Origin: Halothiobacillus sp. 15-55-196
GTDB taxonomy: Bacteria > Pseudomonadota > Gammaproteobacteria > Halothiobacillales > Halothiobacillaceae
Assembly (NCBI GenBank): GCA_002282715.1
Contig: NCKC01000028.1
Location: forward strand, 1-38,080
Direction: 5' to 3'
DNA length: 38,080 bases
Below the pieces are notes generated by a model, which searched no databases, had not been told where the DNA came from, and saw nothing but the letters and a program-made list of their open reading frames with translations. The translations under genes and the position numbers were made by a program. Of the stretch, positions 10,128 through 17,242 are shown piece after piece. Each line of letters starts with the position of its first letter. Within the stretch, counting starts at the first letter, position 1.

Positions 10128-10397
10128 AAAAAAACCTGATAATAATACCTTTAGAGTATTTCGGCAGAGTTTTTGTGTGCTGTTTGAGCAAAAAATTTAA
10201 ACCGATCACCCTCCATATTGACGCGTCCAAGGCTCGTGGTGCGGTAAAAATCATACCGATGACGCTTTAATACATCAGGTTCTTTATCGTTGCCGAGAAT
10301 CCTGGATGCACACCCATTCGTCCAGAAGTTTAACTGCACATCAAGATAATTCGTGAAGGCCTTTCCTATTAGGCCCTGCGCCAAGATGGCTTCCCTC
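10128..10397. other. Intergenic region between efflux operon and tRNA promoter
   Basis: This must hold the promoter of the leftward efflux operon; a TATTAT-like -10 reads leftward near 10140-10146 but no good -35 is evident. A 77-codon leftward open frame starting with TTG fills most of the space. It has no recognised motif and no clear ribosome binding site, so I do not call it a gene, though it could be a decayed fragment. Confidence 0.4.
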
Positions 10398-10426
10398 TTG
10401 ACTAGAAAAATACAGGCGGGTAAAGT
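10398..10426 (+). promoter_or_regulatory. sigma-70 promoter of tRNA-Val
   Basis: A -35 box TTGACT (10398-10403) and a -10 box TAAAGT (10421-10426) are separated by exactly 17 bp. Initiation about seven bases downstream would begin the transcript a few bases before the tRNA at 10441. The stretch between -10 and the tRNA is GC-rich (GCCGC), as in stringently controlled stable RNA promoters. Confidence 0.75.
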
Positions 10427-10440
10427 GCCGCACTCAATTT

Positions 10441-10522
10441 AGTCGCGTAGCTCAGTGGTAGAGCATCACCTTGACATGGTGGTGGTCGGTGGTTCGTGGT
10501 TCGATCCCACTCGCGACTACCA
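10441..10522 (+). tRNA. tRNA-Val(GAC) with a 7-nt tandem duplication in the T-arm region
   Basis: The acceptor stem AGTCGCG pairs with CGCGACT, followed by discriminator A and encoded CCA. The D arm is GCTC-AGTGGTA-GAGC. The anticodon arm TCACC-TTGACAT-GGTGG gives anticodon GAC (valine). The gene is 82 nt instead of the expected 75. The heptamer GTGGTTC occurs twice in tandem (10489-10495 and 10496-10502). Removing one copy restores a five-base variable loop and a normal T-arm (GGTGG-TTCGATC-CCACT). As it stands, the variable region would be 12 nt or the T-arm could fold in two registers, so function is uncertain. The 3' end is the integration site of the element. Confidence 0.8.
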
Positions 10523-10524
10523 GT
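10508..10524. repeat. attL: left 17-bp direct repeat at tRNA-Val 3' end
   Basis: CACTCGCGACTACCAGT covers the last T-stem bases, the 3' acceptor strand and CCA of tRNA-Val. The identical 17 bp recurs at 32508-32524. P4-type integrases typically recombine at such tRNA 3' ends, and the integrase gene starts 196 bp inside this site. Confidence 0.9.
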
Positions 10525-10567
10525 CGATGATTTTACAGCGTTCCACGCAGTCCTGAAATCTTAACTG

Positions 10568-10601
10568 AACCCGCATTAAACCTAGGTTTGCGGGTTTTTT
10601 T
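10568..10601 (+). terminator. Rho-independent terminator after tRNA-Val (element-borne)
   Basis: An 8-bp stem AACCCGCA/TGCGGGTT (10568-10575 with 10589-10596) is followed by a T-run ending at 10601. The loop can alternatively pair as AAACCTAGGTTT. It lies inside attL, so the element supplies the interrupted tRNA gene with a new terminator. Confidence 0.8.
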
Positions 10602-10658
10602 ACGCCCGTAGCGTTTCAAGTCTTCCCATTGCAGCCCGGCTATTCTGGGGTTATAAAT

Positions 10659-10720
10659 GGGGGTACATGGCCTAGAGCTTGTGCCCCCGGCAAATTTATA
10701 CCCCCAAGGATGTAACCCCA
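10659..10720. repeat. GGGGGTA-type repeats upstream of integrase (possible arm sites)
   Basis: GGGGGTACAT lies at 10659-10668, TATACCCCC (the inverse of GGGGGTATA) at 10697-10705, and TGTAACCCCA at 10711-10720. The same GGGGGTATA core occurs as a tandem pair beside attR. Matching short repeats near both attachment sites are typical of integrase arm-type sites; the last copies would also overlap the integrase ribosome binding site and permit autoregulation. Confidence 0.5.
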
Positions 10721-12009
10721 TGGCGCTAACCGACACTCAGATCAAACAGGCCCAACCAGCCGAAAAGCAATACAAACTTACCGATGGCGCGGGGCTTTTC
10801 CTACTGCTTCACCCGAACGGATCTAAGTATTGGCGTTTGAAATACCGCTTTGCAGGCAAAGAGAAAACGCTGGCGCTGGGGGTATATCCCGAAATCAGCT
10901 TAAAGCAAGCCCGCGCCCTTCGTGATGATGCGCGCAAACTCATTGCCAATGGCACAGACCCCGCCGAAGTGCGCAAAGCTGAAAAGATCTCTATCACCGC
11001 AGAACGCCGCCAGCGATCCGAAGCCGAGATGATCGATCGAATGGTGGAAGCTGGCGAGGCCGTGCCCGGATCATTCGAGGCCGTGGCGCTCGAATGGTTT
11101 GCTATGCAAGAACCAACATGGGCGCCGGCGCACGCTGAAAAAGTCATTAACCGCCTTAGGAACAACGTGTTCCCGTATATAGGACGCACCCCAGTTGACC
11201 AAGTGGCGGCTCCTGATGTTCTGGCAATCATCCGCCGAATAGAAGCGCGAGGAACCACAGATACCGCCCACAGGGCAAAGCAGAATATCGGCCAAGTGAT
11301 GCGCTACGCAATCGCTACGGGTCGAACAACCAATGACCCAACTCCGTCGTTGACTGGCGCACTTAAACCGAGAACAAAAGGTCATTTTGCAGCCGTCACC
11401 GAGCCTAAGGATATAGCGCCATTGCTTCGCCTCATGGCGAGCTATCGCGGATCACCCATTACACAAGCCGCCCTGACGATCGCGCCGCTGGTTTTCATTC
11501 GTCCAGGTGAACTTCGCACGATGCAGTGGGCTGACATAGATTTTGATGCCTGTGAACTGCGCTATACCCCGCCTAAGACCCGAAAAAAAACCGCAGTGGA
11601 AATCGTCGTTCCTCTGGCGCGCCAAGTGATCGATGCCTTGCGCGAATTAGAGCAGCTAACCGGTGGCGGTCGCTATGTTTTTGCAAGCGTTCGAAGTAAT
11701 AGCCGCCCCATGTCTGGAAACACCGTAAACGCCGCTTTGAAGCGATTGGGCATCGATACCAAAAACAAGTTGACCGGGCACGGGTTTCGAGCCATGGCGA
11801 GAACAGTACTCGAGGAAGTGCATGGGTTCAGGCCAGAAATTCTCGAGCTGCAATTAGCACATGCAGTGCGTGATCCACTTGGTAGAGCATACAACCGCAC
11901 CAAGCATCTAGCCGAGCGCAAACGCATGATGCAGGTTTGGGCGGATTATCTGGATGAACTGCGCGAGGCCAAGAATGTGATTCATGGCAGTTTTGGGCGG
12001 GCGGTTTAA
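10720..12009 (+). CDS. int: P4-type tyrosine recombinase/integrase
   Basis: This 429-residue site-specific recombinase integrates and excises the element at the tRNA-Val 3' end. The N-terminal DUF4102-type domain is evident (LTDTQIKQAQPAEKQYKLTD then GLFLLLHPNGSKYWRLKYR, residues 3-45). The core-binding SAM-like domain spans about 110-210, and the catalytic domain follows. Catalytic residues are Arg261 in FIRPGEL, His354 and Arg357 in HGFR, His381 in LAHAV, and the nucleophile Tyr391 in AYNRTKH. The ATG at 10720 is chosen because AAGGA lies nine bases upstream and the family's N-terminus begins MALTD; an earlier in-frame ATG at 10657 adds unrelated residues. The gene appears complete and therefore potentially active. 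Confidence 0.95.
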   Translation: MALTDTQIKQAQPAEKQYKLTDGAGLFLLLHPNGSKYWRLKYRFAGKEKTLALGVYPEISLKQARALRDDARKLIANGTDPAEVRKAEKISITAERRQRSEAEMIDRMVEAGEAVPGSFEAVALEWFAMQEPTWAPAHAEKVINRLRNNVFPYIGRTPVDQVAAPDVLAIIRRIEARGTTDTAHRAKQNIGQVMRYAIATGRTTNDPTPSLTGALKPRTKGHFAAVTEPKDIAPLLRLMASYRGSPITQAALTIAPLVFIRPGELRTMQWADIDFDACELRYTPPKTRKKTAVEIVVPLARQVIDALRELEQLTGGGRYVFASVRSNSRPMSGNTVNAALKRLGIDTKNKLTGHGFRAMARTVLEEVHGFRPEILELQLAHAVRDPLGRAYNRTKHLAERKRMMQVWADYLDELREAKNVIHGSFGRAV

Positions 12010-12194
12010 TTGCTGCATTCGCGCCGATGCTGCTGGCAATAGCGATTCTGTTTTTACACGCTTGCACTACGGTGTCGCTGCGCCATTTTCTAAGCCAACC
12101 GCACAGGTGTGAGTCACCGAAAAGAGAATATCCCCTGAATGGTATGTTGGCACAGGTTAACTTTTGCTTTGCCGAAAGTAGCTCGATCCTTATT

Positions 12195-13085
12195 TTATAT
12201 CCAGACCTCGTCCAGATTCTTTGCCGCCAGCAGCTTTTCCCGAAGCGCGTAGCGGGACGACTGCATATTGACCTCGCTGTTCTCCGGGCGCGGGATCGGG
12301 ACAATCACAGTCGCTGACCCTTTGAACTTGATCATGTACTTACCGGTGTCGTTGTAAGGCAGGATGGCCTCGACCTCAGCAATGTGCGTGATCGCTGCAA
12401 CGGGAGCGACCTGATAGGCGGCGATGAACTTCAGCTTCGAGATGTGCTTCGCATTAATCCGAACGGCAAACCAGCAGTTCTCGTTCAGGAAGCGCTGCTT
12501 GAATCCTTCCTCACGGGCAGGGACGACGATGGTGTCGAACTTGTCGTTTTCCGAACCAACAGGCTGCACCTGATCGTTAGGGTCTTCCTGCTTCGGCGGC
12601 GTGAAAGCGTTGATGCCGAGCATCGGCAGGATCAGCAACATATCGGCCAGGAACGCCTGAGCAGTAGCTTTCGCAGCGGGAGCCATCGTCGGAGCCGTGG
12701 GGTTGTTCTTGTTCAGCAGAATGGCCCGGTCGTGCTTCTTGGCCAGCGCAACCAGTGCTGATTCCAGGTACTGAACCTCGGTCTTGCCGATCTTGTGGTT
12801 ACGGTCAAAGAAGTAGACGCCCCACACCCAGCCTTCCTTGTTCGAGACGTGGTTCTTCAGCCTGTCACCGACCGGGTCGGCCTCTCCGATGTAGATCGTT
12901 TCTTCGGCGGCATTGCCGACAAGGATGTAGATACCGGCTTGGGATAAGCCCGGCTCCTGCTTCAACAGGTGGAAAAGCTCTTTGTTGAAGACGACCCCAT
13001 AGCCCGACCAATTCGACTTGTCGAGGTGACGAATGCCCTCGGGGTCTCCAGATGTTGCGAAAAGAGTAATAGAAAATGGTTGCAT
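12195..13085 (-). CDS. GIY-YIG nuclease-family protein with C-terminal extension
   Basis: This 296-residue protein is the last gene of the defence operon. The N-terminal half holds a GIY-YIG fold: GIYILVG with GIY at residues 51-53, IYIGEAD with YIG at 65-67, Arg75 in DRLKNH and Glu108 in QYLESAL. These correspond to the catalytic residues of the superfamily, so DNA cleavage is plausible. A middle segment (about 125-190) is rich in Ala/Pro. The C-terminal 100 residues (ITHIAEV, TGKYMIKFKG, SRYALREKLLAAKNLDEVW) look like an accessory domain found with restriction-type enzymes; DUF4357-like is possible but not certain. It starts three bases after the helicase stop. It may be the effector that cuts foreign DNA, or a modification-sensing nuclease. 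Confidence 0.78.
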   Translation of the reverse strand: MQPFSITLFATSGDPEGIRHLDKSNWSGYGVVFNKELFHLLKQEPGLSQAGIYILVGNAAEETIYIGEADPVGDRLKNHVSNKEGWVWGVYFFDRNHKIGKTEVQYLESALVALAKKHDRAILLNKNNPTAPTMAPAAKATAQAFLADMLLILPMLGINAFTPPKQEDPNDQVQPVGSENDKFDTIVVPAREEGFKQRFLNENCWFAVRINAKHISKLKFIAAYQVAPVAAITHIAEVEAILPYNDTGKYMIKFKGSATVIVPIPRPENSEVNMQSSRYALREKLLAAKNLDEVWI

Positions 13086-13088
13086 TGA

Positions 13089-15824
13089 TTAACCCCATGC
13101 CGCGCTCATCAGAGTTGCGAGGTCGCGCCGCGACAAGACTTCTGTGAATTCACGCCAATCTTTGTCCGGTGGCATCATCGTGCCGGTGTAGCGCAGGTCA
13201 AAGCCTGTCGCAGTCTTCTGGGCATTGATGTACTCGTCCAGCTGCTCACCGAGTGTTTCGATGTCATCGATCCACTCGTCCTTGATGGTGTCTGGCAGCG
13301 AACCGAAGAGGTCGTAGCGGTTTTTCATGCGCTCGGACAGGCGCTCATAGATCTTTTCGTCCACGGTCTGCTCGAACACGAGGTTCAACATGTCGACGGT
13401 TTCACGCCGCTGTCCGAAGCGTTTGATGCGGCCAATACGCTGTTCGAGGCGCGTAGGGTTCCATGGCAAATCGACGTTGATCAGTGCTCCCAACGTTTGC
13501 AGGTTCAAGCCTTCGCAGGCGGCATCGGTTGCCACCATGACGCGGATTTGGTGCTCCGCCACCATGCGTTTGAGCGTTTCGCGTTCAACACTCACGCTGT
13601 CGCCGCGCTGGTACAGACGGCTCCGACCCGCACCAGCATAAAGCCCGACAGCTTCTTCCGGGTAGCGCGCCGCCAGCGAGTCTGCCAGCCAGTTCGCTGT
13701 GTCGTAGTACTGGCTGAAGATGATGACGCCCAAGTCCCGCCACTGCTCTTTGTCCAGGAAATGGACGACGGCTTCCATCTTAGGGTCGGTGGACAGCCGC
13801 TCCAGCCGTGCGATCAGGCGTTGCAGCACCTCGCGTTCCTCGCTCGTCTCGATTTTGACGTCACCTTCCCGCTCTTCGTCTTCCTCATGAACGGTGTCAC
13901 CTTTCAGCAAGCGCCGCGCCGTCGAGAGGCCCGCGTGGATGCTGGAGCAAATGCGCTGCTCCATCAGGTTCTTCATGAAGCCGCTTCCCTTGCCGCGTTT
14001 GGCCAGTGCCTTGCCAAATGCACGCGCTTCACCATACGCCTGACGAAAATCTTCCGACGTGCGCAGCGCCTTGCCTTCGAACAACACGTCGAAGGCGCGT
14101 TGCTCCGTGGCCTGCTCGCGTTTGGGGTGAACGTCTACGCCAACCCTGGCCAGTAAATTGGCATCTTCAAGCTGCTGGCGTTTGCGCAGCACGACATGGC
14201 GTACCAATGGATTCTCGCGCTGGAAAAGCGTTGCACCTGATATGCGGCGCTCCAGCTCCTCTTCCATAATCTCCCGCGTTTCTTCCGTCAGATCGGCCAG
14301 CGAACCGTTGGTTTGCCACTCCCCGTTCCTCAATCCCAAGTCTTGCCGGATAGCGGAGAACAAACGTCGGGCGCGGGGCTCAGTGGTGGATTCCACGCGC
14401 GGTAGCGGTGATCGCAGCAGCTCCCATGCATGCGACAACGTTTCCACCTCCACGCGGCCTGCAAGAATATCGAGCACCTCGTCAGGCCGATGCCACGGTG
14501 CAAGGTCGTGGCCGAGCACGAAGCGGCCCGGGCCTTGGTGCAGGATGCCCAGCAAGTCCCATAGATCGGCAGGGTCGGTCTGAATCGGCGTAGCCGTGCC
14601 CAGCAGCACGTGATTGGCACGCGCGGCGATCTCACGCATGAAGGCCAGCAGCTCGTTCGGTGTTCCGGACTCCTTGCCGAAGCCCTGGCGGGTTCTGGCT
14701 TTGTGCGCTTCGTCGAGAATCACCACACCGAAGCGCATACCGAGCAGGTGCTGCTTCTCTAGCGAGTCGCGCATCATCAAGCCGGTGGAGACAATGCCGA
14801 TGCGCAGCGGGCAATGGGCGATTTGCTCGCGTCCAGCAGGCGACAGCACACGTTCGTCCGCATCCAGCCAGACTTTACCTACGGTGTCCCAGCGGGCAGT
14901 CGGGATGCCCAGCTTGTCCAGCAACTCGGTCTGCCATTGTTCGGTCAGGGTGGCCGGGGCAAAGATCACGACCGGGCGGCGCGGCCCGTTGTCTTTGTCA
15001 GACAACAAACAGAGCGTCAGCGCGGCCGTCGCCAGCGACAGCGTCTTGCCCAGCCCGACCTCGTCGGCCAACAGCAGGCGCACCGTGCCGTAAAGCCGCT
15101 GATGGCGCAGACATTCGGTCAGGAACCCTTGCTGCCACGGCTGTAGCTGCTGGCCTTCGCGGTATAGCGGCGATTCAATCAGCGCCGCAGGGGCAAGGTT
15201 TTCGTCATCGTCGATTTCGACGAATTCGATCTCACGCCGGTAGCCGCGCCGATGCACCTCACGGATCACCGCCTGCGGCAGGGGTTTTGCGGCGTTCCAG
15301 AGAAAGTCGAATTCTTCTTCAATCCACGCCACACCTTCCGGGGATTCGTCCTCCCACAGGATTTCGTAGTGGCGCTGCCAGCCGTTTCTTGTCTCGTTCA
15401 TCGACCCGATGAAGCCCAGCTTGCGGCCATCCGCCAGCGTAATCACGCCGGCCTTGCCGTGCACAAAACCGCAGATGTCATCGGGCGCGACGCGCACCGC
15501 CTCCCCATGCTTGGCGAGGAAAGCGTCCAAGCGCCGATAGCGTTCGCGGTTCAGCAGCGCCTCGGCCTCCAGGGCGCGCTCGTTCCAGCGGCCGAGCATC
15601 TTGCTCTCGCGTAGTTGCGCCACTTTCAGGTCGTCTGGGTGGATGTCCACATTGCAGACGATCTTGACCTCGGGGATGTGCTCCAGCGCCTCGCCTGCCA
15701 CCTCAAACAAAGAGCTGGTGAAATAGCCCGCGATGCGCTTATAGCTTCTGGCTCCGGCCAGATGCTGCATCAGGAAGCTGGCATCCAACCGATGGGTACG
15801 CGAAGAGAAGCGTCGGATACTCAT
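13089..15824 (-). CDS. Phospholipase-D domain plus SNF2-type DEAH helicase
   Basis: This is a 911-residue nucleic-acid motor. Residues 1-185 form a PLD-like domain with one HKD-type half motif: His122 and Lys124 in FVHGKAG, then GSMNET with Ser141, Asn143 and Glu144. Residues from about 230 form a superfamily 2 SNF2 helicase: Walker A DEVGLGKT with Lys260, DEAH box at 371-374, motif III GTATPIQT. The C-terminal RecA domain has VIIFSQYYDTA, TDAACEGLNLQ, and motif VI RLEQRIGRIKRFGQ. PLD-helicase fusions and separate PLD plus helicase genes are recurrent in DISARM-like defence systems and translocate on invading DNA. It precedes the GIY-YIG gene by three bases. The PLD domain may bind ends or cut; a single half-site suggests that two subunits form an active site. 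Confidence 0.9.
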   Translation of the reverse strand: MSIRRFSSRTHRLDASFLMQHLAGARSYKRIAGYFTSSLFEVAGEALEHIPEVKIVCNVDIHPDDLKVAQLRESKMLGRWNERALEAEALLNRERYRRLDAFLAKHGEAVRVAPDDICGFVHGKAGVITLADGRKLGFIGSMNETRNGWQRHYEILWEDESPEGVAWIEEEFDFLWNAAKPLPQAVIREVHRRGYRREIEFVEIDDDENLAPAALIESPLYREGQQLQPWQQGFLTECLRHQRLYGTVRLLLADEVGLGKTLSLATAALTLCLLSDKDNGPRRPVVIFAPATLTEQWQTELLDKLGIPTARWDTVGKVWLDADERVLSPAGREQIAHCPLRIGIVSTGLMMRDSLEKQHLLGMRFGVVILDEAHKARTRQGFGKESGTPNELLAFMREIAARANHVLLGTATPIQTDPADLWDLLGILHQGPGRFVLGHDLAPWHRPDEVLDILAGRVEVETLSHAWELLRSPLPRVESTTEPRARRLFSAIRQDLGLRNGEWQTNGSLADLTEETREIMEEELERRISGATLFQRENPLVRHVVLRKRQQLEDANLLARVGVDVHPKREQATEQRAFDVLFEGKALRTSEDFRQAYGEARAFGKALAKRGKGSGFMKNLMEQRICSSIHAGLSTARRLLKGDTVHEEDEEREGDVKIETSEEREVLQRLIARLERLSTDPKMEAVVHFLDKEQWRDLGVIIFSQYYDTANWLADSLAARYPEEAVGLYAGAGRSRLYQRGDSVSVERETLKRMVAEHQIRVMVATDAACEGLNLQTLGALINVDLPWNPTRLEQRIGRIKRFGQRRETVDMLNLVFEQTVDEKIYERLSERMKNRYDLFGSLPDTIKDEWIDDIETLGEQLDEYINAQKTATGFDLRYTGTMMPPDKDWREFTEVLSRRDLATLMSAAWG

Positions 15825-15862
15825 TGCGCTTCAGTTCCGAGGCTTGACGCCGCCCTTGCGGC

Positions 15863-17242
15863 CTAGGCCAAAACCGACGCGGTACCAAAACCGACGCGGT
15901 ACAAGTCGGGCATATCGATGCGACCGTCCTTTTTTGTCTCGAGCAAGCCAAGACGCTGCAAGTCTTCACGCACGCCGTCCCAGCCACGGTCGATATGCTG
16001 AGCAGGAAGGCGCGTCGTCACCATCCCCTTGGCGCCATTGGGAAACTTCTTTTCCCACTGTTCCTGTACTGCCTCGAATTCACAGGGCACGTTCATGCCG
16101 CTCAAAGCAGAGAGGATGTCAGGTATCCATGGGTAGTCTTCCGCCATCTCCTGCACACGAATTTCCGAGGCCTTCTGAATACCACGCTTGATGCTCTCGA
16201 AGTGGAGTGCGAAGTCATGCTGTGGGTAACGCTCGCTGGAGTCTTCAGCTGCCTGCCGAATGGCGGCGAGAAATGAACGTGGCGATGTTTGGCCGCGTCC
16301 ATCCGCCAAGTGACTAACCGACCATGTGTAAGGCACGCCACGCCGCCTGTCTCGACCCATCCAAGGGCCAGCCAAACTCCCGAACGCGTTGCGCTGTGCC
16401 TCCGACTCCGATTTCATGTCGTTCGCCACGCGCCAAACCCCAGCTTGATCGACATGTGGGCAAATGTCGCGCAATTGTCCGCCGTGCGTCAGTGGTGCAT
16501 TGATGAGTCGCTGCCAGAGCAGCCCATGCAGATCATGTCTGGCCCAAGTCAACTCGGCTTTGGTCGCTGTGAGTTTGGAAGCATCTGGGAAATTGAAGAC
16601 CGTGCGCTCGGCTTGGTCTTCGCGCAAAAAGACCTTCGCGTAGAGGCCAGGGAAAGTTTTGAGCCAAAGCACCGCTCGCAACAGGCCGCGCACGATATCA
16701 TCCATCTGTTGCCAAATATTACTGGTGCGATCCAACGCGTCGAACACAATCAGCCCGCGCCAGTCGCGCGGTCGCTGCATCAGCCGAGCGGCGGCTTCGG
16801 GGTCGGATTTCAGCCAGGCGACGGTGTCCGACCAGTGTTCGTCGGGAATGGTTTGATCAGCATGCTGCGCAACCCAGCGCAAAATCACCGCGCGCCACAG
16901 ATCATACGGGTCGCCGCCCTGATTGAGAAAGATCGAAAATACGTCTGCGTTAGGGTAGCTGGCGATGTCCTCCGCATTGGCAAAACCTGCGCGAACGTCG
17001 ATTCCCACGAGTTCAGACACGGCGGTCCCCAGCAGCGAGTGTAGGTCAGTGGATTGCAGCGCCGCCGTCCAAAACGACTTGCCCACGCCACGCCCCCCCA
17101 CGACCACATGGGCATCCAGCCGTAATGCTTTCAGATGCGAGGGCGGCAGATACAGCGTGCCAGGCTCAGGCGTTTCGCCGAAATTACTGGTTTCGAGCGG
17201 TGCGGCCAGAATTGCATCGCGAAGTTGCTGAACTTGCGTCAT
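15863..17242 (-). CDS. P-loop ATPase of unknown role, C-terminus frameshifted by 17-bp duplication
   Basis: This is a 459-residue cytosolic P-loop NTPase. Walker A is GGRGVGKS (49-56, Lys55); the probable Walker B is GLIVFDALDR (163-172, with Asp168 and Asp171). No further domain is recognised. The start ATG overlaps the stop of the ParA-like gene (ATGA), indicating that the two products are made together. The last six residues (TASVLA) result from a 17-bp tandem duplication. Without it the frame would continue as LGRKGGVKPRN to a TGA at 15831-15833, six bases before the helicase start. The loss is small, so the protein may still work, but coupling to the helicase gene is weakened (38-bp gap instead of 6). 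It could be a STAND- or KAP-like switch; I cannot assign it. Confidence 0.8.
   Translation of the reverse strand: MTQVQQLRDAILAAPLETSNFGETPEPGTLYLPPSHLKALRLDAHVVVGGRGVGKSFWTAALQSTDLHSLLGTAVSELVGIDVRAGFANAEDIASYPNADVFSIFLNQGGDPYDLWRAVILRWVAQHADQTIPDEHWSDTVAWLKSDPEAAARLMQRPRDWRGLIVFDALDRTSNIWQQMDDIVRGLLRAVLWLKTFPGLYAKVFLREDQAERTVFNFPDASKLTATKAELTWARHDLHGLLWQRLINAPLTHGGQLRDICPHVDQAGVWRVANDMKSESEAQRNAFGSLAGPWMGRDRRRGVPYTWSVSHLADGRGQTSPRSFLAAIRQAAEDSSERYPQHDFALHFESIKRGIQKASEIRVQEMAEDYPWIPDILSALSGMNVPCEFEAVQEQWEKKFPNGAKGMVTTRLPAQHIDRGWDGVREDLQRLGLLETKKDGRIDMPDLYRVGFGTASVLA
15868..15901. repeat. 17-bp perfect tandem duplication at a gene end
   Basis: CCAAAACCGACGCGGTA occurs twice back to back (15868-15884 and 15885-15901). 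The unit is not a multiple of three and lies in the last codons of the P-loop ATPase gene, where it shifts the frame and introduces an early TAG. Confidence 0.95.

Noticed and set aside
10151..10384. Leftward 77-codon open frame between the efflux operon and tRNA
   Set aside because: It starts with TTG without a ribosome binding site and has no recognisable motif; kept only as a possible decayed fragment.
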